The notes: generated from the letters alone by a model not told the origin. 64,000 nucleotides of DNA from an uncultured Collinsella sp. (GCA_958427145.1 CAUAAZ010000006.1:35389-99388), one strand, 5' to 3'; shown: positions 42,847 through 52,274, numbered from the stretch's first letter. Made by a program: numbers and translations.

Positions 42847-43509
42847 TTAGATAGCGAAAAGTTTAGCAAGCTCGGCCACCGAGTGCACCACCGCATCGGC
42901 GCCCGCGGCCTCGTGCTCCCCCGGCGCTGCCGCGCCCGAATAGATGCCGATGCACGGCACGCCCATCGCGTGTGCGCCCTCCACATCGTTAAAGCGATCG
43001 CCGATCATCACGGCATCGTCGGCCGTCGCGCCGAGCGCCGCCAGGGCATCGCGAACCGAATCGGCCTTGGTCTCGCGCCCCTGCGGCGGATTCATGCCAA
43101 CCACCGCCTCAAACTGCGAAAGCCCCAGCTCGCCCACCATGTCAATGCACTTTGCCTCCATGCGTGACGTCGCCACGACCAAGCGATGCCCCTGCGCGAC
43201 AAGGCCATCGAGCAGCTCGGGGATTCCATCGAACACGGGATACTCTTCCGGTCCCAGCTCATCAAAAAAGGCACGGTACTCGTCAGCCACCACAAGCGAC
43301 TCCTCGCGGGAGAAGCCATAAAAGTCGTGAAAGCTCTTCCACAGGGGCGGCCCGATCATGCGGCGCAGGTCACCCATCTGCGCCTCCGAAAACCCGCGCG
43401 CGGCCAACGTCTTGCGCGTCGAGCTCATCACCGCCCGGCCCGTATCGGCCACCGTGCCGTCAAAATCGAACAGCACAACCGGCCGCCTGTATATCTCCAA
43501 CGCCTCCAT
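42847..43509 (-). CDS. HAD family hydrolase (phosphoglycolate phosphatase-like)
   Basis: 220 residues: DFDGTVADTGRAV (nucleophile Asp), helical cap with MIGPPLWKSFHDFYG, VATSRMEAK (motif II/III) and MIGDRFNDVEGA (motif IV), the Gph/HAD-IA layout. Hydrolyses a phosphomonoester such as 2-phosphoglycolate or a nucleotide; the exact substrate is not visible. The start at 43509 (MEALEIYRR) is chosen because GAGG lies 7 bases before it; an ATG two codons earlier is also possible. It lies 55 bases upstream of the dipeptidase gene, probably in one transcript. Confidence 0.9.
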   Translation of the reverse strand: MEALEIYRRPVVLFDFDGTVADTGRAVMSSTRKTLAARGFSEAQMGDLRRMIGPPLWKSFHDFYGFSREESLVVADEYRAFFDELGPEEYPVFDGIPELLDGLVAQGHRLVVATSRMEAKCIDMVGELGLSQFEAVVGMNPPQGRETKADSVRDALAALGATADDAVMIGDRFNDVEGAHAMGVPCIGIYSGAAAPGEHEAAGADAVVHSVAELAKLFAI

Positions 43510-43665
43510 CGGCATTCCTCTTCCCCAGTTGATGATTTCCACACCGACACTTCAAACTGTTGACTATTCAACAATTGAACCTAGAAATGTGGAACGACTC
43601 CACTATACTTGTCGCACTTTGCTCTCAGAAGGCGGCGCGCAAGCGCCCCAATGAAAGGTGCAATT

Positions 43666-44526
43666 ATGTCTTTTGCCATCATAACCGACTCCACGTCGGA
43701 CATCTCCCCCGCCCGTGCTCAAGAGCTTGGCATTTACGTCATTCCACTGCATGTGATTATCGAGGACGAGGACCTGCTCGACCAGGTACAGATCACCGCC
43801 GAGGAGTACGTCGCCCGCATGGCCGGCTCCGAGCAGCTGCCGCACACCTCGCAGCCGAGTGCCGGCGAGTTCAAGGCACTCTTTGACCGCGTGCGTGCTG
43901 ACGGCCACGACAGCGCGATCTTTATCTCGCTGTGCAGCGAATGGTCCGCCTGCTATTCCAACGCATGCCTGGTCGCCGAGACCCACGAGCTCGACGTGCG
44001 CTGCATCGATTCGCGCACCGGCTCGGGTGCCGAGGGCCTGCTGGTGGAGTACGCGCTCGCCATGCGCGAGGACGGCCGCAGCCTGGACGAGACCGAGGCA
44101 CAGATCCGCGCGACCCTGCCCGACGCGCACCTGCTGCTGATTCCCCGCACGCTCGAGAACCTCGTTAAGAACGGCCGCGCGCCCAAGCTCGCCGGCCAGC
44201 TCACGCAGATGCTCAATATTCGCCTGGCCGTTTCGCCGGAGTGGCAGTCGGGCGAGATCAAGGTCATCAAGAAGGGCCGCGGCGCCAAGCGCATCGTCGC
44301 CAACACCATGGCAGACTGCCTCGCGTTTTTGGCCGAGCATCCGGGCTCCAGCGTGCGCGTGCTCACGACCGGTGCCGCCGAGGAGCAGGAGCTTGTCGAC
44401 GAGGCACTCGCAGGCCAGGACTACGTAGACGCCGGCACCGGCCCCATCGGCTGCACCATCGCCACCCATGTAGGCGTCGACGCCATCGCCATCAGCTACT
44501 GCCCCCGCTACCAGCCAACTCGCTAG
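43666..44526 (+). CDS. DegV family fatty-acid-binding protein
   Basis: 286 residues starting at MSFAIITDSTSDISP behind AAAGGTG. The DegV signatures are IITDSTSDIS at the start, LCSEWSACYSNA in place of the usual SG(T/S) loop, and the TLENLVKNGRAPKLAG block. The C-terminal ATHVGVDAIAISYCP is conserved. The SEWSAC loop is an unusual version of the fatty-acid-binding segment and may change the ligand. Convergent with the toxin gene, with a repeat hairpin between. Confidence 0.92.
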   Translation: MSFAIITDSTSDISPARAQELGIYVIPLHVIIEDEDLLDQVQITAEEYVARMAGSEQLPHTSQPSAGEFKALFDRVRADGHDSAIFISLCSEWSACYSNACLVAETHELDVRCIDSRTGSGAEGLLVEYALAMREDGRSLDETEAQIRATLPDAHLLLIPRTLENLVKNGRAPKLAGQLTQMLNIRLAVSPEWQSGEIKVIKKGRGAKRIVANTMADCLAFLAEHPGSSVRVLTTGAAEEQELVDEALAGQDYVDAGTGPIGCTIATHVGVDAIAISYCPRYQPTR

Positions 44527-44540
44527 GGACGCCCACATCA

Positions 44541-44606
44541 GTTATGGTGAAATGGGGACTGTTTTTGGCTTATTAGCCGCCAATCAATCCCCATTCCACC
44601 GCAACT
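44541..44606. repeat. GGTGAAAT/ATTCCACC hairpin, copy 2
   Basis: TATGGTG-A-AATGGGGA pairs with TCCCCATT-C-CACCGCA, with an inner GGCT/AGCC arm. The feet GGTGAAAT and ATTCCACCGCAACTTAGA match copy 1 at 41265-41333, while the variable arm is different but still paired. It lies between convergent genes. Confidence 0.8.
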
Positions 44607-44619
44607 TAGAAATCAGCGA

Positions 44620-44928
44620 TCAGCCCAGCGGACCCTGAAACAACTCCTGATGAGCGCCCATTCTTACCAGCCTAATCACTGGGTTAGTCTTATGGGGAAG
44701 ATAAAGAACGACCACATCGACCAAGCCATCGGATAGATGGAAATCGATGTGGCCGTTGTAGTTTCCGCCCGGGTTTGAAAGCTCATGGGCGCCATATTCC
44801 GCGGGAAGCGAGCCGTGAGCTGCAAGCTCTGCGACCGCCGCCTTAAACTCGGTTTTTAGCTGCGGATGGATGCGCATCGTCCGTTTATAATCCGCCTTAA
44901 ACTGAGCCTCGACTTTAATCTCAAACAT
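44620..44928 (-). CDS. YafQ/RelE-type toxin
   Basis: 102 residues: FKADYKRTMRIHPQLKTEFKAAVAELAAHGSLP, the LSNPGGNYNGHIDFHLSDGLVDVVVLYLP strand pair and IRLVRMGAHQELF match the YafQ branch of RelE mRNA interferases that cut translated mRNA on the ribosome. The histidines near residues 60 and 95 fit the YafQ active site. It begins 2 bases after the antitoxin stop, so it is translated from the antitoxin mRNA. Confidence 0.87.
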   Translation of the reverse strand: MFEIKVEAQFKADYKRTMRIHPQLKTEFKAAVAELAAHGSLPAEYGAHELSNPGGNYNGHIDFHLSDGLVDVVVLYLPHKTNPVIRLVRMGAHQELFQGPLG

Positions 44929-44930
44929 CG

Positions 44931-45230
44931 CTAGTCCTCATCGAGGAATGATATAAGCTCATCAGCGTTGTTGAATGACGGGCTATCGTCCGGCAAAACC
45001 CCCAACTCATGGGCCTCGGCGATCACCATGGCACGCCTCGTCGCCTCGTTGGGCACCTCCGCCCTTCCTACAATCTCAAAAGGAATCTTTCGCTGATTTA
45101 CCAGCTGCCGAACGGCAAGATTGAGATAGGAATTGAGGCTGAGGCCGACCGAATCCAAGAACTCAGTCGCCTGCTCCTTGAGCCCCTCTTCGATGCGAAC
45201 CGTCGTAGGCTTAACTGTTGCTGTAGACAT
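44931..45230 (-). CDS. DinJ/RelB-type antitoxin
   Basis: 99 residues: the N-terminal TTVRIEEGLKEQATEFLDSVGLSLNSYLNLAVRQLV is a ribbon-helix-helix DNA-binding domain; the C-terminal disordered acidic tail (PSFNNADELISFLDED) would neutralise the toxin. Behind GAGGAGG. Likely represses its own promoter; TTGGGTATACTGATGCAA in the minus-strand upstream region includes a good -10 (TATACT) and could hold the operator. Confidence 0.9.
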   Translation of the reverse strand: MSTATVKPTTVRIEEGLKEQATEFLDSVGLSLNSYLNLAVRQLVNQRKIPFEIVGRAEVPNEATRRAMVIAEAHELGVLPDDSPSFNNADELISFLDED

Positions 45231-45344
45231 TTGCGACCTCCTCGCTCTCGTCTTTTGCATCAGTATACCCAATATAAACGGCAAACTGACGTTAGATAGC
45301 ATCAGATTGCCATACATATTCATGTCGCGGTGGGCACGATTGCT

Positions 45345-46103
45345 CTACATCAACCCGCTGAGCGCAATGTCGACGGCCTCGTTGAGGTCGTCGGTGATGT
45401 GGACGAGGTTTGGATCGAGCGGGCTAATCATGCCGGCATCCATCACCGGGCCGTTGAGCCAGTCGAACAGGCCTTGCCAGTACTCGCTGCCCACCAGTAC
45501 GAGCGGCATGCGCTTGACCTTGTGCGTCTGCACCAGCGTGAGCACCTCGAACATCTCGTCGAGCGTGCCGAAACCGCCGGGGAACACGATGGCACCCGAG
45601 CTGTACTTAACGAACATGGTCTTACGCACAAAGAAGTAGCGGAAGTCCATACCCAGGTTCACGTATTTGTTGAGCCCCTGCTCGTGCGGAAGCTCGATAC
45701 CCAAGCCGACCGACTTGCCGTTGGCACTCGCCGCCCCCCTGTTGGCCGCCTCCATAATGCCGGGGCCGCCGCCGGTGATAACCGCCACGCCGCGCTGCGC
45801 GATCTTGCGGCCGACCGTGCGCGCCGCCTTGTAGAGCGGATCGGTCTTGAGCGTGCGGGCACTGCCGAAGATGGTCACCGCGGGCCCGAGCTCGGCAAGC
45901 GCGCCAAAGCCATCGACGAATTCTGCCTGAATACGAAGGACGCGCCACGGATCGGCATGCAACCAGTCGGTTGAATCTTCGGGCGCCAGCAGGTTGGCGT
46001 AGGTGTTGTCCTTAGGAATCATGGGGCCGCGCATGACCACGGGGCCGCGGCGGTACGTCTCGTCGTAGGCGGGCTCGCCCTCGACGTTCTCATTCTTAAT
46101 CAT
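45345..46103 (-). CDS. LOG family protein (nucleotide 5'-monophosphate phosphoribohydrolase)
   Basis: 252 residues with VTIFGSARTLKTDPLY, ITGGGPGIMEAANRGA and the LOG signature FPGGFGTLDEMFE (TIGR00730 type). The family cleaves cytokinin or other nucleotide riboside monophosphates to the base and ribose-5-phosphate, and was formerly called lysine decarboxylase. An N-terminal extension of about 65 residues precedes the Rossmann fold. Start MIKNENVEGE behind TAGGAGC; the longer upstream frame runs through a hairpin and is not used. Confidence 0.9.
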   Translation of the reverse strand: MIKNENVEGEPAYDETYRRGPVVMRGPMIPKDNTYANLLAPEDSTDWLHADPWRVLRIQAEFVDGFGALAELGPAVTIFGSARTLKTDPLYKAARTVGRKIAQRGVAVITGGGPGIMEAANRGAASANGKSVGLGIELPHEQGLNKYVNLGMDFRYFFVRKTMFVKYSSGAIVFPGGFGTLDEMFEVLTLVQTHKVKRMPLVLVGSEYWQGLFDWLNGPVMDAGMISPLDPNLVHITDDLNEAVDIALSGLM

Positions 46104-46128
46104 GGGTGCTCCTATCGAAAATAGAAAC

Positions 46129-46163
46129 GGGCGGGATCGACGCCATGCGCCAAACACCCGCCC
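46129..46163 (-). terminator. Possible terminator between tgt and the LOG gene
   Basis: GGGCGGG (46129-46135) pairs with CCCGCCC (46157-46163); on the minus strand the stem is followed by GTTTCTATTTT. An inner GGCGC/GCGTC arm is imperfect. The remaining 150 bases up to tgt hold no gene. Confidence 0.5.
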
Positions 46164-46313
46164 GAACATCAACTATTCGGTATGGTACCCACGATGCATA
46201 AAGTGCTTGCAAGCTATCGGTCAGCGGTCGCGCAGACGGTGTTAGTGAACGCGACGACCGATCGCCGCTTGGCCTTTACCGTTGCTCACGCCTCGCAAGC
46301 GCGTCCGCAGCTC

Positions 46314-47453
<1,140 letters not shown>

Positions 47454-47544
47454 AAACTGGAACTCCTTGGTTGCGGTTCATACGCAGACCATTATACGGG
47501 CAACCAGCAAACCGCACCGACTCGACAGAAACTGATGCATTAAA

Positions 47545-47681
47545 CGACTAGTCGTCGAGGACAATCTTCAGCGCCATCTTGCAAAGAAGTGTCCCAATCT
47601 GCCGGCACTTAGGGACTGTCCCCAAGTGCCGGCAAGAGTGTCCCTTATAGCTAGTCATTTAAGAACGTCCCCAACGACTAC
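47545..47681. repeat. Dispersed TGCCGGCA/AACGTCCC repeat, locus 4 of 5
   Basis: Units in order: ACGACTAGTCGTCGAGGAC, AAGAAGTGTCCCAATCTGCCGGCAC, AGGGACTGTCCCCAAGTGCCGGCA, AGAGTGTCCC, then TAGTCATTTAAGAACG running to CCAACGACTA. The last unit recurs at 50733. It precedes element 47700-47874. Confidence 0.7.
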
Positions 47682-47699
47682 GAGATCATCTCCAACAGC

Positions 47700-47874
47700 C
47701 AAGGCAACGCCGATGCTCTGGCGACGTCAGCGAGCGGTCGCCAGGGCGAACAAATTGGCATGAAAAGAGGGCGGCATAGACCTTCTGGTCATGCCGCCCT
47801 CTTTGAATGACAAGTTGTCGCCCTGGTGACCGCGCAGCGTCGAGCCGTTACGCGGTTTGGAAAAACCGCGTAAC
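47700..47874 (-). other. Structured 175-base element, copy 1 (novel candidate)
   Basis: On the minus strand it begins 2 bases after the 12-alpha-HSDH stop codon. Plus-strand stems: GCGGTCGCCAGGGCG (47734-47748) with CGCCCTGGTGACCGC (47819-47833); TTGGCAT with ATGACAA (one mismatch); AGAGGGCGGCAT plus GACC with loop TTCT (47766-47802, one bulged A); and GTTACGCGGTTT with AAACCGCGTAAC (47847-47874). Conserved with copy 2: CAAGRCAACGCCG, CAGCGAGCGG, GACCTTCTGGTC, GCGCAGCGTCGA and GTTACG. Stem sequences differ between copies but remain paired. Whether it acts as RNA (3' UTR, independent sRNA) or DNA is unknown. Confidence 0.7.
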
Positions 47875-47876
47875 CC

Positions 47877-48677
47877 CTAAGGACGCTGGCCCATGCCACC
47901 CTCGAGGGTGACGGTCTCGCCGTTCATGTACTTAAAGTCGGGGCCGCAGAGCTGAACGACCACGCGGCCGATTTCCTTCTCGACGTCGCCGTAGTGACCA
48001 GCCGGCGGCATGTGGACGTTGGCCTTGAACGCCTCGGGATAGGCATCCTGGAAGTTCTCGAGCGCAGCGGTCCAAGCAAGCGGGCAAACGATATTGACGT
48101 TGATGCCGTCCTTGCCCCACTCGTTGGCGGCAACGCGGGTCAGGCCGCGGATGCCCTCCTTGGCGGCAGCATAGCTGCACTGGCCATAGTTGCCAAACAG
48201 GCCGGCGCCCGAGGCGAAGTTGACCACGGAGCCCTTGGTCTCCTTCAGGTGCGGATAGGCCTTCTGCATGTACAGATAGGTAGCATACAGACCGGAGTAA
48301 ATGGCCAGGTTAAACTGATCCATGGTGTGATCGGCGATGGTCACGCCCGAGGCGCTGGCCTGAGCATTGTTGACGACGGCGTCGATGCGGCCGAACTCCT
48401 CAATGGCCTTGTCGATGACGTTCTGGACGACGGCCTCGTTGTCCTGACCGGCTGAAACATCGGCCTGAACAGGCAGAACCTTGACGCCGTACTCGGCCTC
48501 GAGGGATTCCTTGGCAGCCTCGAGCTTGGCGACGTTGCGGCCGGTGATGACGAGGTTTGCGCCCTCCTTGGCAAAAGCGATATCGATGCCGTAGCCGATG
48601 GAGCCAGCGGAGCCGTCCTTAAGCGTGGCCTTGCCGCCGCCGGTGACGATCACGGTCTTACCAGTGAAAAGTCCCAT
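47877..48677 (-). CDS. Short-chain dehydrogenase, probable 12-alpha-hydroxysteroid dehydrogenase
   Basis: 266 residues of the classical SDR fold: VTGGGKATLKDGSAGSIGYG nucleotide loop (with an insertion), VVNNAQASASG (101-111), catalytic S156, Y169 and K173 in FASGAG and SYAAAK, and an end in GETVTLEGGMGQRP. From memory, the NAQASASG, ASGAGLFGNYGQCSYAAAKE and GGMGQRP stretches are those of clostridial NADP-dependent 12-alpha-HSDH (such as that of Clostridium sp. ATCC 29733), which oxidises the 12-hydroxyl of cholate/deoxycholate. This would be a cytoplasmic bile-acid enzyme in a gut bacterium. Start MGLFTGK behind AAAGGA. Followed directly by element 47700-47874. Confidence 0.85.
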   Translation of the reverse strand: MGLFTGKTVIVTGGGKATLKDGSAGSIGYGIDIAFAKEGANLVITGRNVAKLEAAKESLEAEYGVKVLPVQADVSAGQDNEAVVQNVIDKAIEEFGRIDAVVNNAQASASGVTIADHTMDQFNLAIYSGLYATYLYMQKAYPHLKETKGSVVNFASGAGLFGNYGQCSYAAAKEGIRGLTRVAANEWGKDGINVNIVCPLAWTAALENFQDAYPEAFKANVHMPPAGHYGDVEKEIGRVVVQLCGPDFKYMNGETVTLEGGMGQRP

Positions 48678-48965
48678 ACAAAGTCCTTTCAAATCGCGAC
48701 GGGCACGCCCGCCGACTGCGCGTATCCAACTTCACGCGCCAAAAGCTGAAATGCAACTTTAGCGGGTTCAAGTGAAAAATAAAGACCGCAGCAGGCGAAC
48801 GGCACCACGTCGTTCGGCGAAGGGAATGTCAAGTAAAAATTGGATAGAGTGGCCGAGTTTTTGCTATCGACGCGAGCCATCGAACACGTTTTGAAACTTT
48901 GCTGCGGCGCGTGGGATGTCGGCGCGAAACTTTATCATAGGGTGACAAACAACGATGAGGAGCAC

Positions 48966-50735
48966 ATGCCTATGACAGACGAGCTGGACCCCCAGACTCA
49001 ACAGCATATTGATGATTCCGCAGACGTCATCGCAGATACTGACGTTGTAACCTGCGATGGTATCGACATCGACGACCCCATCTTGGACGAAAGCGCTACG
49101 GCGGAAACCCCTGCCGCAGAAAACGCCGATGAGCAAAACGACGATGCGCCCGCTCAGGACGACGCCCCTGTACAGGACGACGTCCCGCAAGCAGCGGGCC
49201 CCATCGAGGTCTCTTCGGAAGAAGAGCTCGATGCCGTCATGGACTCCATGATGGATGCTGTCAAAGCGATGAAAGACGCCGTGGCCGATGCCGATATTGA
49301 TGCCGAAGAAGAGGAGGCCGCCGAGGCGGCCTCGACCTTTGTGCCCGGCGAGACTCCGGTTGCCGACCAAGGCAGTACCATGCCCTCGTTTCTGCAGCTC
49401 GAACATCCCACGATTGGCGCCGATGCGGTCGATCCGCACGCAGCAGGCTTTTCTGTGATCGAGGGCGGTACCGGCAATATCGCCGTGCCGCAGGCTGCCG
49501 ATGCGGACGCTGCCGGCACCGCTCGCCCGACCGTCCCCCACTCCCCCGCCGCGAGTCGCGATCTGGGGACCGCTGTCTCGAACACCGCGAACGCCGTGGG
49601 CACCTTTATCGCCCAGGGTGCCTCGGCCATGCGCGAGATGAACGCCGCGAAAAAGGCACTTGCCGATGCCCGCGCCTATCTGACCGAACTTGAGCAGCGC
49701 ATTGCCGATCAGGCCGAGGAACTCGAGACGCGCCAGGATATCGCAGGCCGCTACGAGCAGATCGTCGCCGACCAGCGTCAGGCGATCGCCACAGCGCAAA
49801 AGACCGCTGCGGCAGCCGAAATCGATCGCGATGTCCATGCTTCCAAAGTAGCAGAGCTCAAGGGTCAGCTCGAACAAATGAAGACAGAGGATGACGCGAC
49901 CGAGCTCCGCCTGAAGGCCGCGCTCGATGCCGTGGAGGCCCGCGAGGCGAGCTCACGCGAGACCGGCAACCGCCTCGTTCGCCGTCTTGAGGATTCCAAG
50001 CGCATCCGCGACAAGGTGCAGGCCGAGCGAGACGCCGGCATTGCCGCCGCACAACAAACCGTCGACGCCACGCGCGCCCAGCTCGAAACACTGCGTCATG
50101 AGTATGCCGAGCTGCAACGCAATCCCTCGGCAAATCCCGCCAACTATACGGTGCGCACCAGCGAGCTCTCGATGCAGATCTCCGACACGGCAGATGCCCT
50201 GCGTAAAGCCGAAGAAGATGTCCCGCGCATCACCGCCGACCTTGAACACTCGCTTGCCGCAGCCGAGCAGGCCGTCGAACAGGCGCAAGCCCCCATCGCC
50301 GACGCTAAGCGAGCCCATCAGGCCGTGACGGCAGAGGCCGATGCCGCGCGCGACGAGCTGCAGACCGCAAAAACCGCCGCCGCAACGCGCCAGCGCGAAC
50401 TGCGCGAGAAGATCGCCGCCGAGGACAAAGCACGCCGCGACCAAGAGCAGAGCATCGCCAACGCCCAAGCAGATGCCGCACATGCACAGTCGATCATCGA
50501 ACAGGCGACCGAGGTACACGACCACCCAGAGATCACTGAGTCGCTTGCAGGATCCTTGGCCCGAGACAAAGCCGAACACGCCGAGACCGAGCGAGAAGTC
50601 GCCCAGCTCGAGGCCACCGAGGACGCGGTGCGCGAGCGTACCCGCGACTCACGCATCAAATTCACTGGCGCCATCGTCTGCATCGCCGCCGCAATCCTGG
50701 TGATCATCCTGATCTGGCTGTTCGCGAGCAAGTAG
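48966..50735 (+). CDS. Coiled-coil protein with C-terminal membrane anchor
   Basis: 589 residues, not recognised. Residues 1-170 are highly acidic and disordered (many Asp/Glu, AEDNAD-type runs); about 220-560 is a long heptad-rich coiled coil (Ala/Glu/Arg/Gln); and the last 25 (GAIVCIAAAILVIILIWLFASK) form one membrane helix with an inside-facing tail, so it is tail-anchored to the membrane. Such proteins may organise cell envelope or chromosome structures; no function is proposed. The start at 48966 (MPMTDELD) is behind GAGGAG; the next ATG two codons later is also possible. The repeat unit at 50733 begins inside its stop codon. Confidence 0.8.
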   Translation: MPMTDELDPQTQQHIDDSADVIADTDVVTCDGIDIDDPILDESATAETPAAENADEQNDDAPAQDDAPVQDDVPQAAGPIEVSSEEELDAVMDSMMDAVKAMKDAVADADIDAEEEEAAEAASTFVPGETPVADQGSTMPSFLQLEHPTIGADAVDPHAAGFSVIEGGTGNIAVPQAADADAAGTARPTVPHSPAASRDLGTAVSNTANAVGTFIAQGASAMREMNAAKKALADARAYLTELEQRIADQAEELETRQDIAGRYEQIVADQRQAIATAQKTAAAAEIDRDVHASKVAELKGQLEQMKTEDDATELRLKAALDAVEAREASSRETGNRLVRRLEDSKRIRDKVQAERDAGIAAAQQTVDATRAQLETLRHEYAELQRNPSANPANYTVRTSELSMQISDTADALRKAEEDVPRITADLEHSLAAAEQAVEQAQAPIADAKRAHQAVTAEADAARDELQTAKTAAATRQRELREKIAAEDKARRDQEQSIANAQADAAHAQSIIEQATEVHDHPEITESLAGSLARDKAEHAETEREVAQLEATEDAVRERTRDSRIKFTGAIVCIAAAILVIILIWLFASK

Positions 50736-50812
50736 TCATTTAAGAACGTCCCCAATGACTACAAGGAGTGTCCCAAACTGCCGGCAGAAAAGGAACGTCC
50801 CTGACTGCCGCA
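50733..50812. repeat. Dispersed TGCCGGCA/AACGTCCC repeat, locus 5 of 5
   Basis: TAGTCATTTAAGAACG to CCCCAATGACTA (an 8-bp TAGTCATT/AATGACTA hairpin), then AAGGAGTGTCCCAAACTGCCGGCA and AAGGAACGTCCCTGACTGCCG. The first unit includes the TAG stop codon of the preceding gene. Confidence 0.7.
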
Positions 50813-50819
50813 TCCGGAG

Positions 50820-50992
50820 CAAGACAACGCCGCAGGTAGAGGACGGACAGCGAGCGGGTCGCATTTGAGACAAGGTGACGGGAAACGAAAGGGCGCTGAC
50901 CTTCTGGTCGCGCCCTTGAAGTTGAACGTCAGATTGTCCAAATGCGGCCCGCGCAGCGTCGACCGGTTACGGCGTTTGTAAAACGCCGTAAC
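50820..50992 (-). other. Structured 173-base element, copy 2 (novel candidate)
   Basis: On the minus strand it starts directly after the queA stop codon. Plus-strand stems: GCGGGTCGCATTTG (50854-50867) with CAAATGCGGCCCGC (50939-50952); TGACG with CGTCA; AAGGGCGC, a bulged T, GACC, loop TTCT and GGTC, GCGCCCTT (50889-50917); and GTTACGGCGTTT with AAACGCCGTAAC (50966-50992). It shares the conserved blocks with 47700-47874, but most stem bases are changed in compensating pairs. Confidence 0.7.
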
Positions 50993-52210
50993 CTACTGAA
51001 TGAGCATCGCGTCGCCAAAGCTGAAGAAGCGATAACGTTCTTCGATGGCAGCGGCGTAGGCATCCATGATCTGGTCGCGGGTGGCAAGCGCGCTTACGAG
51101 CATCATGAGCGTGGAGCGCGGCACGTGGAAGTTCGTGATCAGCGCGTCGACCACGTGATAGGTCGAGCCGGGCATGAGGTAAAGCTGCGTCGTGGCGTTC
51201 TCGCGCACCACGATGTCACCGCGGCCAAGCGTATCGGCCCCGTCCTCGCGGCCTTCAAAATAGCGCGCCGTCACGGCCGGATCGGACACCGGCGCGTCCG
51301 TGTCAAACGCGCTCTCGAGCGAGCGCACCGCGGTAGTGCCGACGGCGATCACACGATGACCCTCGGACTTGGCCTTATGCACGGCGTCGACAACCTCCTG
51401 CGACACGTGGTAGCGCTCGGTGTGCATGACGTGCTGCGTAGGGTCGTCCTCCTCCACCAAACGGAAGGTATCGATACCCACCTCGAGCTCGACGGCGGCA
51501 AACTTGGCACCCTTGGCCTCGATAGCGGCCATGAGCTCGGGCGTAAAGTGCAGACCCGCCGTGGGAGCGGCAGCCGAGTGCTCCTCCTTCATGGCGTAGA
51601 CGGTCTGGTACTTCTCGGGGTCGCCCTCGTAATCGGTGATGTAGGGCGGCAGCGGCACGTGACCGGCGGCGTGAATGGCCTCGTCGAGCGTGCGCGGCTC
51701 GCCGGCAGCATTGCAACCGGCCGGCTCAAAGCGCACCAGACGGCCACCGCGGCTATCAGTGACAAAGTCGATGACCTCGGCCGTCAGCACCACGGGCGCG
51801 CCCTCGGGCGCATGGGCGCCACCGGCGCGATACTCAATCTGAGCACCGGGCTTCAGACGCTTACCCGGCTTGACCAGGCACTCCCAAACATGGCCCAGCG
51901 GATCCACATCCTCGCGGCGCTTGAGCAGCAGCGTCTCGACCACGCCGCCCGAGCCGGCCTTGCGACCGATCAGGCGGGCCGGCATCACGCGCGTCTTGTT
52001 GATGACGAGCACGTCGCCCGGCTCGATATAGTCGATGATGTCGCGGAAGATGCGATGCTCAACGGTACCGCCGTGCTCCAACGGCGTTCCCGTCTCGGAG
52101 CCTTTGCGATCCACCACCAGCAGGCGGCAGGAGTCGCGTGGCTCGGCAGGAGCCTGGGCAATCAGTTCCTCAGGAAGGTTGTAGTCAAAATCATCGGTAC
52201 GCATAGACAC
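50993..52210 (-). CDS. queA: tRNA preQ1(34) S-adenosylmethionine ribosyltransferase-isomerase
   Basis: Moves the ribosyl group of SAM onto preQ1 in tRNA, giving epoxyqueuosine. 405 residues, slightly longer than the usual 340-360; the fold begins FDYNLPEELIAQAP and carries DVLVINKTRVMPARL, ETLLLKRRE, AAPTAGLHFT and FHVPRSTLMMLVSA. An insertion of about 40 residues lies in the middle (GEPRTLDEAIHAAG region). The start is taken as GTG 52210, 8 bases behind AAGGAG; the ATG two codons later is 14 bases from it. queH follows upstream on the same strand. Confidence 0.95.
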   Translation of the reverse strand: MSMRTDDFDYNLPEELIAQAPAEPRDSCRLLVVDRKGSETGTPLEHGGTVEHRIFRDIIDYIEPGDVLVINKTRVMPARLIGRKAGSGGVVETLLLKRREDVDPLGHVWECLVKPGKRLKPGAQIEYRAGGAHAPEGAPVVLTAEVIDFVTDSRGGRLVRFEPAGCNAAGEPRTLDEAIHAAGHVPLPPYITDYEGDPEKYQTVYAMKEEHSAAAPTAGLHFTPELMAAIEAKGAKFAAVELEVGIDTFRLVEEDDPTQHVMHTERYHVSQEVVDAVHKAKSEGHRVIAVGTTAVRSLESAFDTDAPVSDPAVTARYFEGREDGADTLGRGDIVVRENATTQLYLMPGSTYHVVDALITNFHVPRSTLMMLVSALATRDQIMDAYAAAIEERYRFFSFGDAMLIQ

Positions 52211-52274
52211 GTCGGATACTCCTTATATAGCTAAAGTCCGCTCTACATCCTAGCAGGCTGACGTCCCAAATGAA

